Positions 1 to 9,317 of a stretch of DNA of 64,000 nucleotides are shown one piece after another. The notes under the pieces are model-generated. The model saw only the letters and a program-made list of their open reading frames with translations, was not told the origin of the DNA and did not search any database. Position 1 is the stretch's first letter, and each line of letters opens with the position of its first letter. Source of the DNA: Rubrivivax sp. Lineage in GTDB: Bacteria; Pseudomonadota; Gammaproteobacteria; Burkholderiales; Burkholderiaceae_C. Position numbers and translations under genes: made by a program. Where the stretch lies: contig JAJTDM010000020.1 in assembly GCA_021300575.1 (NCBI GenBank), positions 62,001-126,000 of the forward strand, in the 5' to 3' direction.

Positions 1-620
1 GGCGAAGTGGGCGGGGGCACCACCACCCCCATGGAGATGATGTACTTCAAGGCCTGGTCCACGCTCATGTCCAGCGGCACCACGTCGGCGCGCGGCACCA
101 TCAGGAAGAAGCCCGAGGTGGGGTTGGGCGTGGTGGGCACGTAGAGGCTCAGATGCTCGGCGCCGAGGTGGCGGGCCACCTCGCCGCCAGGCTTGCCAGT
201 CACAAAGGCCACCGTCCAGGCGCCAGCGCGCGGGTACTGCACCAGCACTGCCTCGCGGAAGGCGTTGCCGTTGCTGGAAAACAGCGTGTCCGAAACCTGT
301 TTGACCGAGCTGTAGATGGACTTGACGATGGGGATGTTCTGCAACACCTTGTTCCATTGCCGCGCCACCCACTGGCCCACCACGTTGGTGACGAACATGC
401 CCGTCAGCAACAGCAGCGTGGCCAGGACGATCACGCTCAGGCCCGGCACGTGCCGAAGCCCCTCGATGGCCGCATGCGTGGTGGGCGGCAGCACCGCCTG
501 GGTGGCGCCCAGCAACAACGCGAACAGGCTGTCCATCGAGCCCAGCAGCCACGTCAGCACCCACAGCGTGATGCCGATGGGAGCCCAGGCCAGCAGGCCG
601 GCCAGCAGGTATTTCTTCAT
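1..620 (-). CDS. DUF502 family membrane protein (C-terminus runs off the window start)
   Basis: Minus-strand reading from ATG at 620 gives MKKYLLAGLLAWAPIGITLWVLTWLLGSMDSLF...PGLSVIVLATLLLLTGMFVTNVVGQ...VPTTPNPTSGFFLMVPRADVVPLDMSVDQALKYIISMGVVVPP, typical of DUF502; adjacent to FmdB as in many Burkholderiales. Confidence 0.9.
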   Translation of the reverse strand, partial: MKKYLLAGLLAWAPIGITLWVLTWLLGSMDSLFALLLGATQAVLPPTTHAAIEGLRHVPGLSVIVLATLLLLTGMFVTNVVGQWVARQWNKVLQNIPIVKSIYSSVKQVSDTLFSSNGNAFREAVLVQYPRAGAWTVAFVTGKPGGEVARHLGAEHLSLYVPTTPNPTSGFFLMVPRADVVPLDMSVDQALKYIISMGVVVPPPTS

Positions 621-985
621 GAAGAAGCCGGTGCAGCGGGCGAAGCGGAGGGCGCTGGCGCCGGGGCCGGGGCCGGCGTAGCAGCGCCAGAAGCGGACTC
701 GCTGGAAGCCGCCGGCGCACCTTTGTCGGCACCGCCCTCGGCAGGCTTGTCGGCAGACTGATCAGCGGGTTTGTCAGCTGCTGCCCCGCCCTTGTTCGAA
801 CCGCCGTCCCGGAAGTCGGTCACGTACCAGCCCGAGCCCTTGAGCTGGAAGCCGGCGGCGGTCACCTGCTTGACGTAGGTGGACGCCCCGCAGGCGGGGC
901 ACTTGGTCAGCAGCGGGTCGGAGATCTTTTGCAGGACGTCCTGACGGTGTCCGCAGGACTCGCACTTGTAGGCGTAGATCGGCAT
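617..985 (-). CDS. FmdB family zinc-ribbon protein with Pro/Ala-rich tail
   Basis: MPIYAYKCESCGHRQDVLQKISDPLLTKCPACGAS; two CxxC motifs. Confidence 0.92.
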   Translation of the reverse strand: MPIYAYKCESCGHRQDVLQKISDPLLTKCPACGASTYVKQVTAAGFQLKGSGWYVTDFRDGGSNKGGAAADKPADQSADKPAEGGADKGAPAASSESASGAATPAPAPAPAPSASPAAPASS

Positions 986-1048
986 GGGGGCACGGGTGGA
1001 CGAAAACCGCGAATTATAGGTTTCCGCCCGCTCACGGCCCCCGCGCGC

Positions 1049-2539
1049 TCAATGCCCCTTCTTGGCCTCGGCACCGGCCTGGTAGCCATGGTGCTGCAGC
1101 ACGTGCTGGATGGAGTGGCCGCGGTGGGCCACGATGGTGGGTGCCAGCGATCCGATCAACATGCCGATGATGGAGGCGAACAGGCCCAGCAGGTTCGCCG
1201 GGATCATGGATTCCGGCGCCACCTGCGTGGCCGCCAGCCAGGTGCCGATGCCCAGCACCACCGACAGCAGCGCGCCCTGCGTGTTGGCGCGCTTCCAGTA
1301 GGCCCCGGCCACCAGCGGCACGAAGGCACCGCACAGCGTCACGTTGTAGGCGTTCTGCACCATCTCGTACATCGTGCTCTTGCTGTTCAGGGCGAACAGC
1401 AGCGCACCTGCGGTGAAGGTCACCAGGATGATGCGCAGCGTCAGCAGCATCTGGCGGTCGCTCATGTGGGGCACGAAAGGCTTGAGCACGTTCTCGGTGA
1501 AGGTGGCGGTGGGGGCCAGCAAGGCTCCGCTGGCGGTGGACAGGATGGCCGACAGCAGCGCGCCGAAGAACATGATCTGCGCCCAGATGGGCATCTGGCC
1601 CAGCACCAGGTCCGGCAGGATGCGCTGGATTTCGCGCGCATCCTCACTCTCGAACAGCTTGGCGATGGCCGGATCTGTGGTGAGTGCGGAGTAGGCGATG
1701 AACATCGGCACGAAGGCGAACACAAAGTAGATCAAGGCGCCGATGACGGTGCCGCGCACGGCGGTGTCTTCGTTCTTGGCGCTGGTCATACGCTGGAACA
1801 CGTCCTGCTGCGGAATCGAGCCGAAGGCGAAGGCGAAGAAGGCACCCGCCATGGCCCACCACCCTGCGGCATCCATGCCGGTATCGAACAGGATGAGCTT
1901 GCCGTCTGCAGCCGCCTGCGAGATCACCTTGGCCGGCCCGCCGGCCAGGTCGCCTACCAGCCAGGCCACGGTGGTCAGGCCGATGAGGATGATGACCGTC
2001 TGGAACAGATCGGTGAAGGCCACCGACCACATGCCGCCGAAGATGGTGTAGATCACCACGATGCCGGCGCCCATCAGGATGGCGGTGTTCAGGTCCACCG
2101 CCCCGCCGCTGAGCACGTGGATCACCAGGCCGAGCGCGGTGAGCTGCGCCGAAGTCCACCCCAGATAGGACAGCACGATGGCCACACTGGTCAGCACCTC
2201 CACGCCCTTGCCGTAACGGTGCTTGTAGAAGTCACCGATGGTCAGCAGGTTCATGCGGTAGAACAGCCGGGCGAACAGCAGAGCGGCCAGCACCAGGCAC
2301 AGCGAGGCGCCAAAAGGGTCTCCCGGCACGGCCGAGAGGCCGCCCTGCGAGAAGGTGGCCGACACCGACAGCACCGTCTCGGCGCCGAACCAGGTGGCGA
2401 ACACGGTGGCCACGTTCATGTACAGCGGCAGGCTGCGCCCGGCCACCAGATAGTCCTTGGCGCCATGGACACGCCGCGCGGCCAGCAGGCCTATCGCGAT
2501 GGTCACGGCCATGTAAGCGATGACGAAAGTGATCAGCAT
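1049..2539 (-). CDS. Sodium:solute symporter family protein
   Basis: MLITFVIAYMAVTIAIGLLAARRVHGAKDYLVAGRSLPLYMNVATVFATWFGAETVLS; multi-TM SSS-family pattern. Start trimmed to ATG 2539 within ORF 1049..2644. Confidence 0.88.
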   Translation of the reverse strand: MLITFVIAYMAVTIAIGLLAARRVHGAKDYLVAGRSLPLYMNVATVFATWFGAETVLSVSATFSQGGLSAVPGDPFGASLCLVLAALLFARLFYRMNLLTIGDFYKHRYGKGVEVLTSVAIVLSYLGWTSAQLTALGLVIHVLSGGAVDLNTAILMGAGIVVIYTIFGGMWSVAFTDLFQTVIILIGLTTVAWLVGDLAGGPAKVISQAAADGKLILFDTGMDAAGWWAMAGAFFAFAFGSIPQQDVFQRMTSAKNEDTAVRGTVIGALIYFVFAFVPMFIAYSALTTDPAIAKLFESEDAREIQRILPDLVLGQMPIWAQIMFFGALLSAILSTASGALLAPTATFTENVLKPFVPHMSDRQMLLTLRIILVTFTAGALLFALNSKSTMYEMVQNAYNVTLCGAFVPLVAGAYWKRANTQGALLSVVLGIGTWLAATQVAPESMIPANLLGLFASIIGMLIGSLAPTIVAHRGHSIQHVLQHHGYQAGAEAKKGH

Positions 2540-2663
2540 GGGAGAGCTCCAGGTTGATGCTTGGTCTGTACAGGCACCACCGCGACGGGCGGGCTTTCTC
2601 GGGCGGCGGCAGTGTATCGGCGTGTCCGCAGGCCGCACCGCCATGGGGACAAACGCCTGCTCT

Positions 2664-4090
2664 TCAAGGGGTCAGCCAGGCCCTTGCAAGCACCATGCCG
2701 AGCAAAAAGCCCAGAGCACCCCACACCAGGGCCTGCAGCAGGCGGTTGGTGCGCCGCTGCTCGGCCAGCAGGGCCAGCAGCACGGCGGGGTCGCGCTCAG
2801 GCGGGCGCTTGAGCGCGGCGTGCACCAGCCTGGGCAATTCCGGCAGCAAGTGCGCGTAGCGCGGCGCCTCGGCCTTGAAACGATCGGCAAAGGCGCGCCA
2901 GCCCACCTGCTCGTTCATCCAGCGCTCGAGGAAGGGCTTGGCCGTCGTCCACAGGTCGAGGTCGGGGTCGAGCTCGCGGCCCAGGCCCTCGATGTTCAGG
3001 AGCGTCTTTTGCAGCAGCACCAGTTGCGGCTGGATCTCCACGTTGAAGCGACGCGAGGTCTGGAACAGCCGCAGCAGCACCTGACCCAGCGAGATGTCCT
3101 TCAGCGGCCGCTCGAACTGCGGCTCGCACACGGCACGGATGGCGGTCTCCAGCGCGTCGATGCGGGTGTCGGGCGGCACCCAGCCGGACTCCACGTGCAG
3201 TTCGGCCACACGCTTGTAGTCGCGGCGGAAGAAGGCGATGAAGTTCTGCGCCAGGTAGTCCTTGTCGAGTTCGGTGAGCGTGCCGATGATCCCGAAATCG
3301 AGTGCGATATAGCGGCCGAAGGTGGCCGGGTCCAGGCTGACCTGGATGTTGCCGGGGTGCATGTCGGCGTGGAAGAAGCCGTCGCGGAACACCTGGGTGA
3401 AGAAGATGGTCACGCCGTCGCGCGCGAGCTTCTTGAAGTCGACGCCGGCGTCGCGCAGGCGCTGCACTTGGCCGATGGGCACGCCGTTCATGCGCTCCAT
3501 CACGATGACGGTAGGGGTGCACAGATCCCACACCATCTCGGGCACCATCACCAGGCCCAGGTCCTGCATGTTGCGGCGCAGCTGCGTGGCGTTGGCGGCC
3601 TCGCGCACCAGGTCCAGCTCGTCATGCAGATGGGTGTCGAACTCGGCCACCACCTCGCGCGGCTTGAGCCGCCGGCCGTCAGCGCTCAGGCGCTCGACCC
3701 AGCGCGCCAGCGTGTGCAGCAGCTCCAGGTCGCGCTCGATGGCCGCCTGCATGCCAGGGCGCAGCACCTTGACCGCCACCTCCCGGCCCGCATAGGCGCC
3801 ACCGGAGCGCCCGGGAAGATCCGAGCGCAGCCGCGCAAAGTGCACCTGCGCGATGGAGGCACTGGCCACGGGCTCGGCGTCGAAGCGCTCGAAGATGGCA
3901 TCCAGCGGCCGCCCCAGCGCGCGCTCCACCAGCAAGGCCGACTGCGCGGCGGGGAATGGCGGTACGCTGTCGTGACGATGCGCACCAGCAGCCGCACCCA
4001 GGGCTGGCGGAAGCTCTGCAGCGCCACCTCGTCCAGGCCGAAGCGCAGGACCGTGAAGGCGATGAACCAAAGCCGGGCCAGGCGCCTCAT
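2664..4090 (-). pseudogene. ubiB: UbiB (ABC1/ADCK-like protein) with internal deletion and frameshift
   Basis: The N-terminus is in the frame starting at 4090 ([40 protein letters not shown]). The rest is in another frame ([48 protein letters not shown]...[13 protein letters not shown]...). The segment normally between them, including KxGQ (..PIFVKFGQVLSTRRDLLP..), is absent. Junction near 3970-3976. Confidence 0.85.
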
Positions 4091-4148
4091 CGCACCCTCA
4101 GCTGCCCCTCAGGGCCCCGGTGCCGCACAGGGCACGGGAGTGGACGGG

Positions 4149-4688
4149 TCATGGGCGGGCGCCGAAAACCGCAGCACAGCGCTGAGCCAGCGATGCAGCC
4201 TGCGGCGCCAGCTTCTCGAGGCCCTCACGCAGGGCAGGTCCCACCTGCGCCAGCAGTTGGGCCGGGCCCGGACCCAGGAGACGGTGAACGTCGTCGGCCA
4301 GGTCCCAGCGCAGGTGCTCCAGCAACCAGTTGGCGTCTGCGGCCAGCCGGGCATCGCCCTCCACATGGACGCCTGGCGCACGCCCAGACAACGCGCCCAT
4401 CACCAGACCGGCGGGATTGGAAGCCTGCACGCGCACCTGAAGGTCGGGTGACGTATGGCCTTCCTGGCCGCACCACTCCAGCAAGCCCGCGGGTGTGATG
4501 CGAAACACCAGGGCCGGCCACGGGGGCAACAGCGCAGGCCAGCCTTCGGCATGCAGTGCCACCACCCGCCCGGCATGGGGCTGCAGGCGCGCCACGGCAG
4601 CCGGCTCGCGACCAAGCACATGGTTGATGAGCAAGGTCAACCGCTCAAGTGCGGCCGGGGCGAGCATGTCGTGCAGGGCGTGCCTCAT
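4149..4688 (-). CDS. ubiJ: UbiJ-like SCP2-domain ubiquinone biosynthesis accessory protein
   Basis: MRHALHDMLAPAALERLTLLINHVLGREPAAVARLQPHAGRVVALH..; position next to ubiB. Confidence 0.8.
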   Translation of the reverse strand: MRHALHDMLAPAALERLTLLINHVLGREPAAVARLQPHAGRVVALHAEGWPALLPPWPALVFRITPAGLLEWCGQEGHTSPDLQVRVQASNPAGLVMGALSGRAPGVHVEGDARLAADANWLLEHLRWDLADDVHRLLGPGPAQLLAQVGPALREGLEKLAPQAASLAQRCAAVFGARP

Positions 4689-4734
4689 ACCTGAATTGTA
4701 GGGAGGCCGAAGTACGCACCGCAGATCAGACCGG

Positions 4735-6282
4735 ATGTCGCACAGGAGGGCGGGTGGCAGCGCAGGGCAGGGCAGGCAGACAGGCAGAACCGGTATCGGA
4801 CGGCGTCAGGGCGGCGGGTGGCGTCGCGCGGCGGGCCTGCGCCGCTTCGGGCCGCTGAGCACCGCCCCCCGCATCCGCAGCTTCTTTTCGGAGCCCCCTT
4901 CCGTGTCCGCGGTGGTGGCCGCAGTGATGGAGCCCGCCCTGGCCGTGGGCAGCCTGCTGGCGTGGGCCTGGATATTCCAGGGGAACATGCAAGGGCACAT
5001 GCAGTGGCAGATGTCCCGGGCCGATCTGGTGCTGATGCTGGTGGTGCTGGCACTGAGCTTTCCCGCCCGCGACCGTACCGGCATGCCCGCCACCGCGGTA
5101 TGGGCCGAAGTCACCGCCGTCTGGTTGGCGCGAGCGGGCGTGATCGGGCTCGGCCTGTGGGCCACGGACAGTCTGGCGCAGGTGGATCTGCGGGTGCTCG
5201 CAGGGGCGTGGACCAGCACCGTGGTGCTGACTTCCGTGTCCACCCAGGCCGCCGGGCATGTGGTGGCGTGGTGGCAAGGCCGGCCGCACCGACGCCGGCG
5301 CGCCATCGTCGTGGGCGCCGGTGCCCTGGCGGCCCGGGTCGGGCAGGCGCTGCGCGATCAGGCGGGCCGCGGCATCGACCTGATCGGTTGCTTCGACGAC
5401 CGTCTGGACAGCCGGCTGGACCCGGGCGCGCGCGGAATGCGCCGGGGCGACCTGGCCGATGTGGTGGACTTCATCCACCGGCGCGGCGTGCAGGACGTCT
5501 ACATCACCTTGCCGCTGGGCGGGCGCGAACCCGCAGGTTCCCGCATCCCGCGTCTGCTGCAGGCCATGCAGGACACCACGGTCTCGGTGCACTACGTCCC
5601 GGACCTGCTGGGCATCACCATCATCCAGGGACGCCTGCGCGATGTGAACGGCGTGCCGGTGGTCGGCCTGTGCGAGACGCCCTTCACAGGCGTCAACCAA
5701 CTGGTGAAGCGGGCCGAGGATCTGGTGCTGGCCAGTCTGATCATCGTGCTGATCTCGCCGCTGCTGCTGGCGGTGGCGCTGGGCGTGAAGCTCAGCTCGC
5801 CCGGGCCGGTGCTGTTCCGCCAGCGCCGCAACGGGCTGGACGGGCACGAGATCGTGGTGTGGAAGTTCCGCTCCATGCGCACGCTGGACGACGGGGCGGT
5901 GATCCGGCAGGCCACCCGGGGCGACCCGCGCATCACGCCCTTTGGCGCCTTCATACGCCGCACCTCGCTGGACGAACTGCCGCAGTTCTTCAACGTGCTG
6001 CAAGGGCGCATGAGCATCGTGGGACCGAGGCCACACGCGGTGGCGCACAACGACGAGTACCGCGAACTGATCCGCGCCTACATGGTGCGCCACAAGGTCA
6101 AGCCCGGCATCACCGGCTGGGCGCAGGTCAACGGCCACCGGGGCGAGACCGACACGCTGGACAAGATGCGCGCCCGCGTGGAGTACGACCTGGAGTACCT
6201 GCACCACTGGTCGCTGAGCCTGGACCTTCGAATCATCGCCCGCACCGTGGCCCTGGTGCTGTGGGACCGTCATGCGTACTAG
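4735..6282 (+). CDS. Undecaprenyl-phosphate glucose phosphotransferase (polyprenyl glycosylphosphotransferase)
   Basis: C-terminal bacterial sugar transferase motifs KRAEDLVLASLIIVLISPLLLAVALGVKLSSPGPVLFRQRRNGLDG, WKFRSMR, RRTSLDELPQFFNVLQGRMSIVGPRPHAV, KPGITGWAQVNGHRGETDTLDKM. True start may be downstream of 4735. Confidence 0.92.
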   Translation: MSHRRAGGSAGQGRQTGRTGIGRRQGGGWRRAAGLRRFGPLSTAPRIRSFFSEPPSVSAVVAAVMEPALAVGSLLAWAWIFQGNMQGHMQWQMSRADLVLMLVVLALSFPARDRTGMPATAVWAEVTAVWLARAGVIGLGLWATDSLAQVDLRVLAGAWTSTVVLTSVSTQAAGHVVAWWQGRPHRRRRAIVVGAGALAARVGQALRDQAGRGIDLIGCFDDRLDSRLDPGARGMRRGDLADVVDFIHRRGVQDVYITLPLGGREPAGSRIPRLLQAMQDTTVSVHYVPDLLGITIIQGRLRDVNGVPVVGLCETPFTGVNQLVKRAEDLVLASLIIVLISPLLLAVALGVKLSSPGPVLFRQRRNGLDGHEIVVWKFRSMRTLDDGAVIRQATRGDPRITPFGAFIRRTSLDELPQFFNVLQGRMSIVGPRPHAVAHNDEYRELIRAYMVRHKVKPGITGWAQVNGHRGETDTLDKMRARVEYDLEYLHHWSLSLDLRIIARTVALVLWDRHAY

Positions 6283-6357
6283 TGCCGGTACCAGCGCCGG
6301 CCCGCCCCTGGGCGGCAACGAAACAGCGTCACTCCCCCAACCCTGGAAAGGCCTCTC

Positions 6358-7620
6358 ATGCCCCTGAAGAATCCGCATGCGCTGCGCTGCGCCCTGTCTG
6401 TGCCCCTGTCTGTGTGCTCCATCGCGCTGTCGGCCCACGCCTGGGCCCAAACCCCCGGTTGGGGCTGGAGCGTGGGTCAGCAGTTCAGCCACGACTCCAA
6501 CCTCTACCGCTTGCCGGACGGCGTGCTGCCAGGGTCCGGGCAGTCCCGATCGGACACCTTGTCCACGACCTCGCTGGACCTCACGCTGGACCAGCCGCTG
6601 GGCCGCCAGCGCCTGCTGGGGCGCGCAGGCGTCGAAGCCCTGCGTTACCGCCGGAACGACGAACTGGACCATAACGCTCACCGTGGGGAACTGCGGTTGG
6701 ACTGGGAGACCGCCGGGCGCCTGTCCGGCCAGTTGCGCGCCGCCAGCGCGCGCGCCCTGCGTCCGCTGGACCCGGACGCTGCGGCCGGCAGCCAAGCCCG
6801 CAACATCGAAAGCAACGACGAAGCCGCAGCCCTGGTGCGCCTGGGCGGCGCTGGGCGCATGGCGGTGGAGGGCCTGCTGGGCAGCCGTGCCGTGCACTAC
6901 AGCGACCCGTCCTTTGACGCCGCCGAGCTGCGCACCCACTCCGCCGGGCTGGGTCTTCGCTGGCGCCCCGGCGGCGCCACCACCTTCGGCGCTGCCTGGC
7001 GCGAGGCGCGAGGTCGCTATGTCAACGCCCTGGACGACACCGACCGCTACCGCACCCGCGCGCTCGACCTCTGGATGACCTGGTCAGCCACGCCCATGCA
7101 GCGCCTGTACGTGCGCGCCAGCCCCATGCGCGCGCGCTACGACCAGCGCAGCGAGCGCGACTTCTCCGGCCTCACGGGCGCACTGGCCTGGCAGTGGCAG
7201 CCGCGCGGCTCCTGGCAGGTGACCGCCCGGGCCGTGCGAGACCTGGGCCAGGACGCCTACCTGGAACGCTATGGCGTGGACGACACGGCGGCGCAGGCCC
7301 TACCGGGCGGCCACGTGGACGACGGCGTGGTGCTCACTCGTGTGACGCTGGCCGCGCAACGGGCGGTGACGGCCAAGGTGCAGGCCGCCGTGTCCGCCAG
7401 CTGGACGCGACGAACGCTCACCAGCGTGCTGCCCGCAGCCGCCGCAGCCGCCACGGCGCACGACACCACCTCGCAGCTCGCCCTGGGGCTGCGCTGGGCC
7501 CCGCGCCGCAGCACCCAGCTGGGCTGCGACGCCAGCGCGGAACGCCGGCGCGCGGACGGCCTGCTGAGCACGCCCTACTCGGCCCGCGTATTCGGCTGCT
7601 TCGGGCGCCTGGCATGGTGA
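6358..7620 (+). CDS. Outer-membrane beta-barrel protein, EpsL-like EPS export/assembly
   Basis: Signal peptide (..SIALSAHAWAQ), GWGWSVGQQFSHDSNLYRLPDG, repeated alternating beta-strands and terminal aromatic (..GCFGRLAW); position in EPS locus. Confidence 0.75.
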   Translation: MPLKNPHALRCALSVPLSVCSIALSAHAWAQTPGWGWSVGQQFSHDSNLYRLPDGVLPGSGQSRSDTLSTTSLDLTLDQPLGRQRLLGRAGVEALRYRRNDELDHNAHRGELRLDWETAGRLSGQLRAASARALRPLDPDAAAGSQARNIESNDEAAALVRLGGAGRMAVEGLLGSRAVHYSDPSFDAAELRTHSAGLGLRWRPGGATTFGAAWREARGRYVNALDDTDRYRTRALDLWMTWSATPMQRLYVRASPMRARYDQRSERDFSGLTGALAWQWQPRGSWQVTARAVRDLGQDAYLERYGVDDTAAQALPGGHVDDGVVLTRVTLAAQRAVTAKVQAAVSASWTRRTLTSVLPAAAAAATAHDTTSQLALGLRWAPRRSTQLGCDASAERRRADGLLSTPYSARVFGCFGRLAW

Positions 7621-8483
7621 GCGCGGCACCCACCGTGCTGCTGACCGGTGCGTGCGGCTACATCGGTTCGCACACCTGGGTGGCGCTGGCGCAGGCCGGC
7701 TACCGCGTGCTGGGGGTGGACGACTTCTCCAACAGCTCACCCGCCGTGCTGCCGCGCCTGCAAAAGCTGACTGGACAGGCGCCAGCCTTCGAGCACGCCG
7801 ATGTGTGCAACGCTGCGGCCCTGGAAACCGTCTTCTCAAGCCAGCGCATCGACGCCGTCGTGCACTTCGCGGCGCTGAAGGCCGTGGGCGAATCGACCGC
7901 CCAACCGCTGGCCTACTACGCCAACAACCTGGGCGGCCTGCTGACCACCTGCCGCGTGATGCAGGATCACGGCTGCCGGCGCCTGGTGTTCAGCTCCAGC
8001 GCCACGTACTTCAACCCCGTGGGCGCCCACGAAAGCGGCCTGATCGGTGAAGAGCCCCGGGGCACCCCCAACAACCTCATGCCTTACGTAGCCCAGGTGG
8101 CCGCAGGCCAGCGCCCTTACCTGCAGATCTTCGGCAACGACTACCCCACCCCTGACGGCACGGGCGTGCGCGACTACCTGCACGTGGTGGACCTGGCCCA
8201 AGGCCATGTGGCCGCGCTGCGCCACCTGCTGGACGGCGGCGACACGCTCACCGTCAACCTGGGAACGGGCCGAGGCAGCAGCGTACTGGAGGTGGTGAAC
8301 GCCTACGCCAAGGCGAGCGGCCGGGAGATTCCCTGCCGCATCGCCCCCCGCCGCCCTGGCGACGTGGCGGCGTGCTGGGCCGATGCCTCACGCGCAGGCG
8401 AGGTGCTGGGGTGGCGGGCGCAGCGGGGGTTGGGGGAGATGTGTGGGGACAGCTGGAGGTGGCAGTCTGGGCGCGGATGTTGA
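7614..8483 (+). CDS. galE: UDP-glucose 4-epimerase-like protein with internal in-frame deletion (289 aa)
   Basis: TVLLTGACGYIGSHTWVALAQAGYRV, HFAALKAVGES, then LVFSSSAT joined directly to YFNPVGAHESGLIGEEPRGTPNNLMPYVAQVA. The intervening block with the catalytic YxxxK (NPYGxTK) is missing. ATG overlaps upstream TGA. Confidence 0.85.
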   Translation: MVSAAPTVLLTGACGYIGSHTWVALAQAGYRVLGVDDFSNSSPAVLPRLQKLTGQAPAFEHADVCNAAALETVFSSQRIDAVVHFAALKAVGESTAQPLAYYANNLGGLLTTCRVMQDHGCRRLVFSSSATYFNPVGAHESGLIGEEPRGTPNNLMPYVAQVAAGQRPYLQIFGNDYPTPDGTGVRDYLHVVDLAQGHVAALRHLLDGGDTLTVNLGTGRGSSVLEVVNAYAKASGREIPCRIAPRRPGDVAACWADASRAGEVLGWRAQRGLGEMCGDSWRWQSGRGC

Positions 8484-8541
8484 GTTCCAGGCCGGCTGCC
8501 AGATGAGTGCTGCGATCGGAGTGGCGGAATGTCCACCCGAT

Positions 8542-8985
8542 TCATGACAGGGCGGCCACCAGCGGATTGCGCGTGCGCAGTGCCGGGAAGCGGTTGAAGT
8601 CGCGGTCGGCGCTCCACAGTTCGTGCACGCCATGCTGAAGACACAGCGCAGCAATGCGGGCGTCATGAACCATCGGCCCCACCACATGACCCACTTCCAA
8701 CGACTGCCGCAGCGCGCTCCAGTGCGCCGGGCTCTCATGCAGCAAGACCAGCGACGGCGACTCCAACCACGCCTCGATCTGGTCCAACGCCAAATGGATC
8801 GGGGTCGGTGGCTTGTAGACGCGTGGATGCGTCACGATGGAGAAGAACTCATGAACGCAAGGCCATGGAATGGCCCACGGTGCTTTGCCCTCCGCCAGAC
8901 GGGCTACGCACCGCGCGGCAGCAGCGTGAAAGGGACCCTCCTCGCGGTGGGCGAAGACCAGCAGGTTGGTGTCCAGGGCAATCAA
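8542..8985 (-). CDS. PIN-domain toxin, VapC type
   Basis: MIALDTNLLVFAHREEGPFH... D, E and terminal ..WSADRDFNRFPALRTRNPL typical of VapC. Confidence 0.9.
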   Translation of the reverse strand: MIALDTNLLVFAHREEGPFHAAAARCVARLAEGKAPWAIPWPCVHEFFSIVTHPRVYKPPTPIHLALDQIEAWLESPSLVLLHESPAHWSALRQSLEVGHVVGPMVHDARIAALCLQHGVHELWSADRDFNRFPALRTRNPLVAALS

Positions 8986-9227
8986 GCGCCGCGTCCTTCA
9001 TAGGCCAGCTCGAGCAGGCGGGCCCAGTCCGCACCAGCGAACTCAGAACTGAGGCCGGCGCCGGCAAAGCTCGCCCTTCGCAACTTGAACGCTGGCGCGC
9101 TGTCCTGTTCAGCCAGCACCGTGCGCAACCCCTGCTCCACCAGCGCACGAACGGTGGTGCCTTGCCGTTGAGCTTGGATGCGGGCCTGCTCCAGCAGTGC
9201 ATCAGCAATATCGATGGTCGTCTTCAT
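8982..9227 (-). CDS. VapB-type antitoxin
   Basis: MKTTIDIADALLEQARIQAQRQGTTVRALVEQGLRTVLAE; 4-nt overlap with the PIN toxin gene. Confidence 0.85.
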   Translation of the reverse strand: MKTTIDIADALLEQARIQAQRQGTTVRALVEQGLRTVLAEQDSAPAFKLRRASFAGAGLSSEFAGADWARLLELAYEGRGA

Positions 9228-9317
9228 ATGGGTGTATGGGTATCACAGTCCAAATCATATTTGATGACAGCCTGATCCACCAAAACCAGGTTGTGACGCA
9301 GGGCGCAAAATCACTGC

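Noticed and set aside
929-2557. 542-aa plus-strand ORF opposite the symporter
   Set aside because: Low-complexity His/Gln/Gly/Arg-rich translation, exactly antisense to a well-supported CDS; typical high-GC shadow ORF.
2520-4451. 643-aa plus-strand ORF opposite ubiB/ubiJ
   Set aside because: Antisense shadow of recognisable UbiB and UbiJ sequences.
4726-6939. 737-aa minus-strand ORF
   Set aside because: Antisense to the polyprenyl glycosylphosphotransferase and EpsL-like genes; no recognisable domain.
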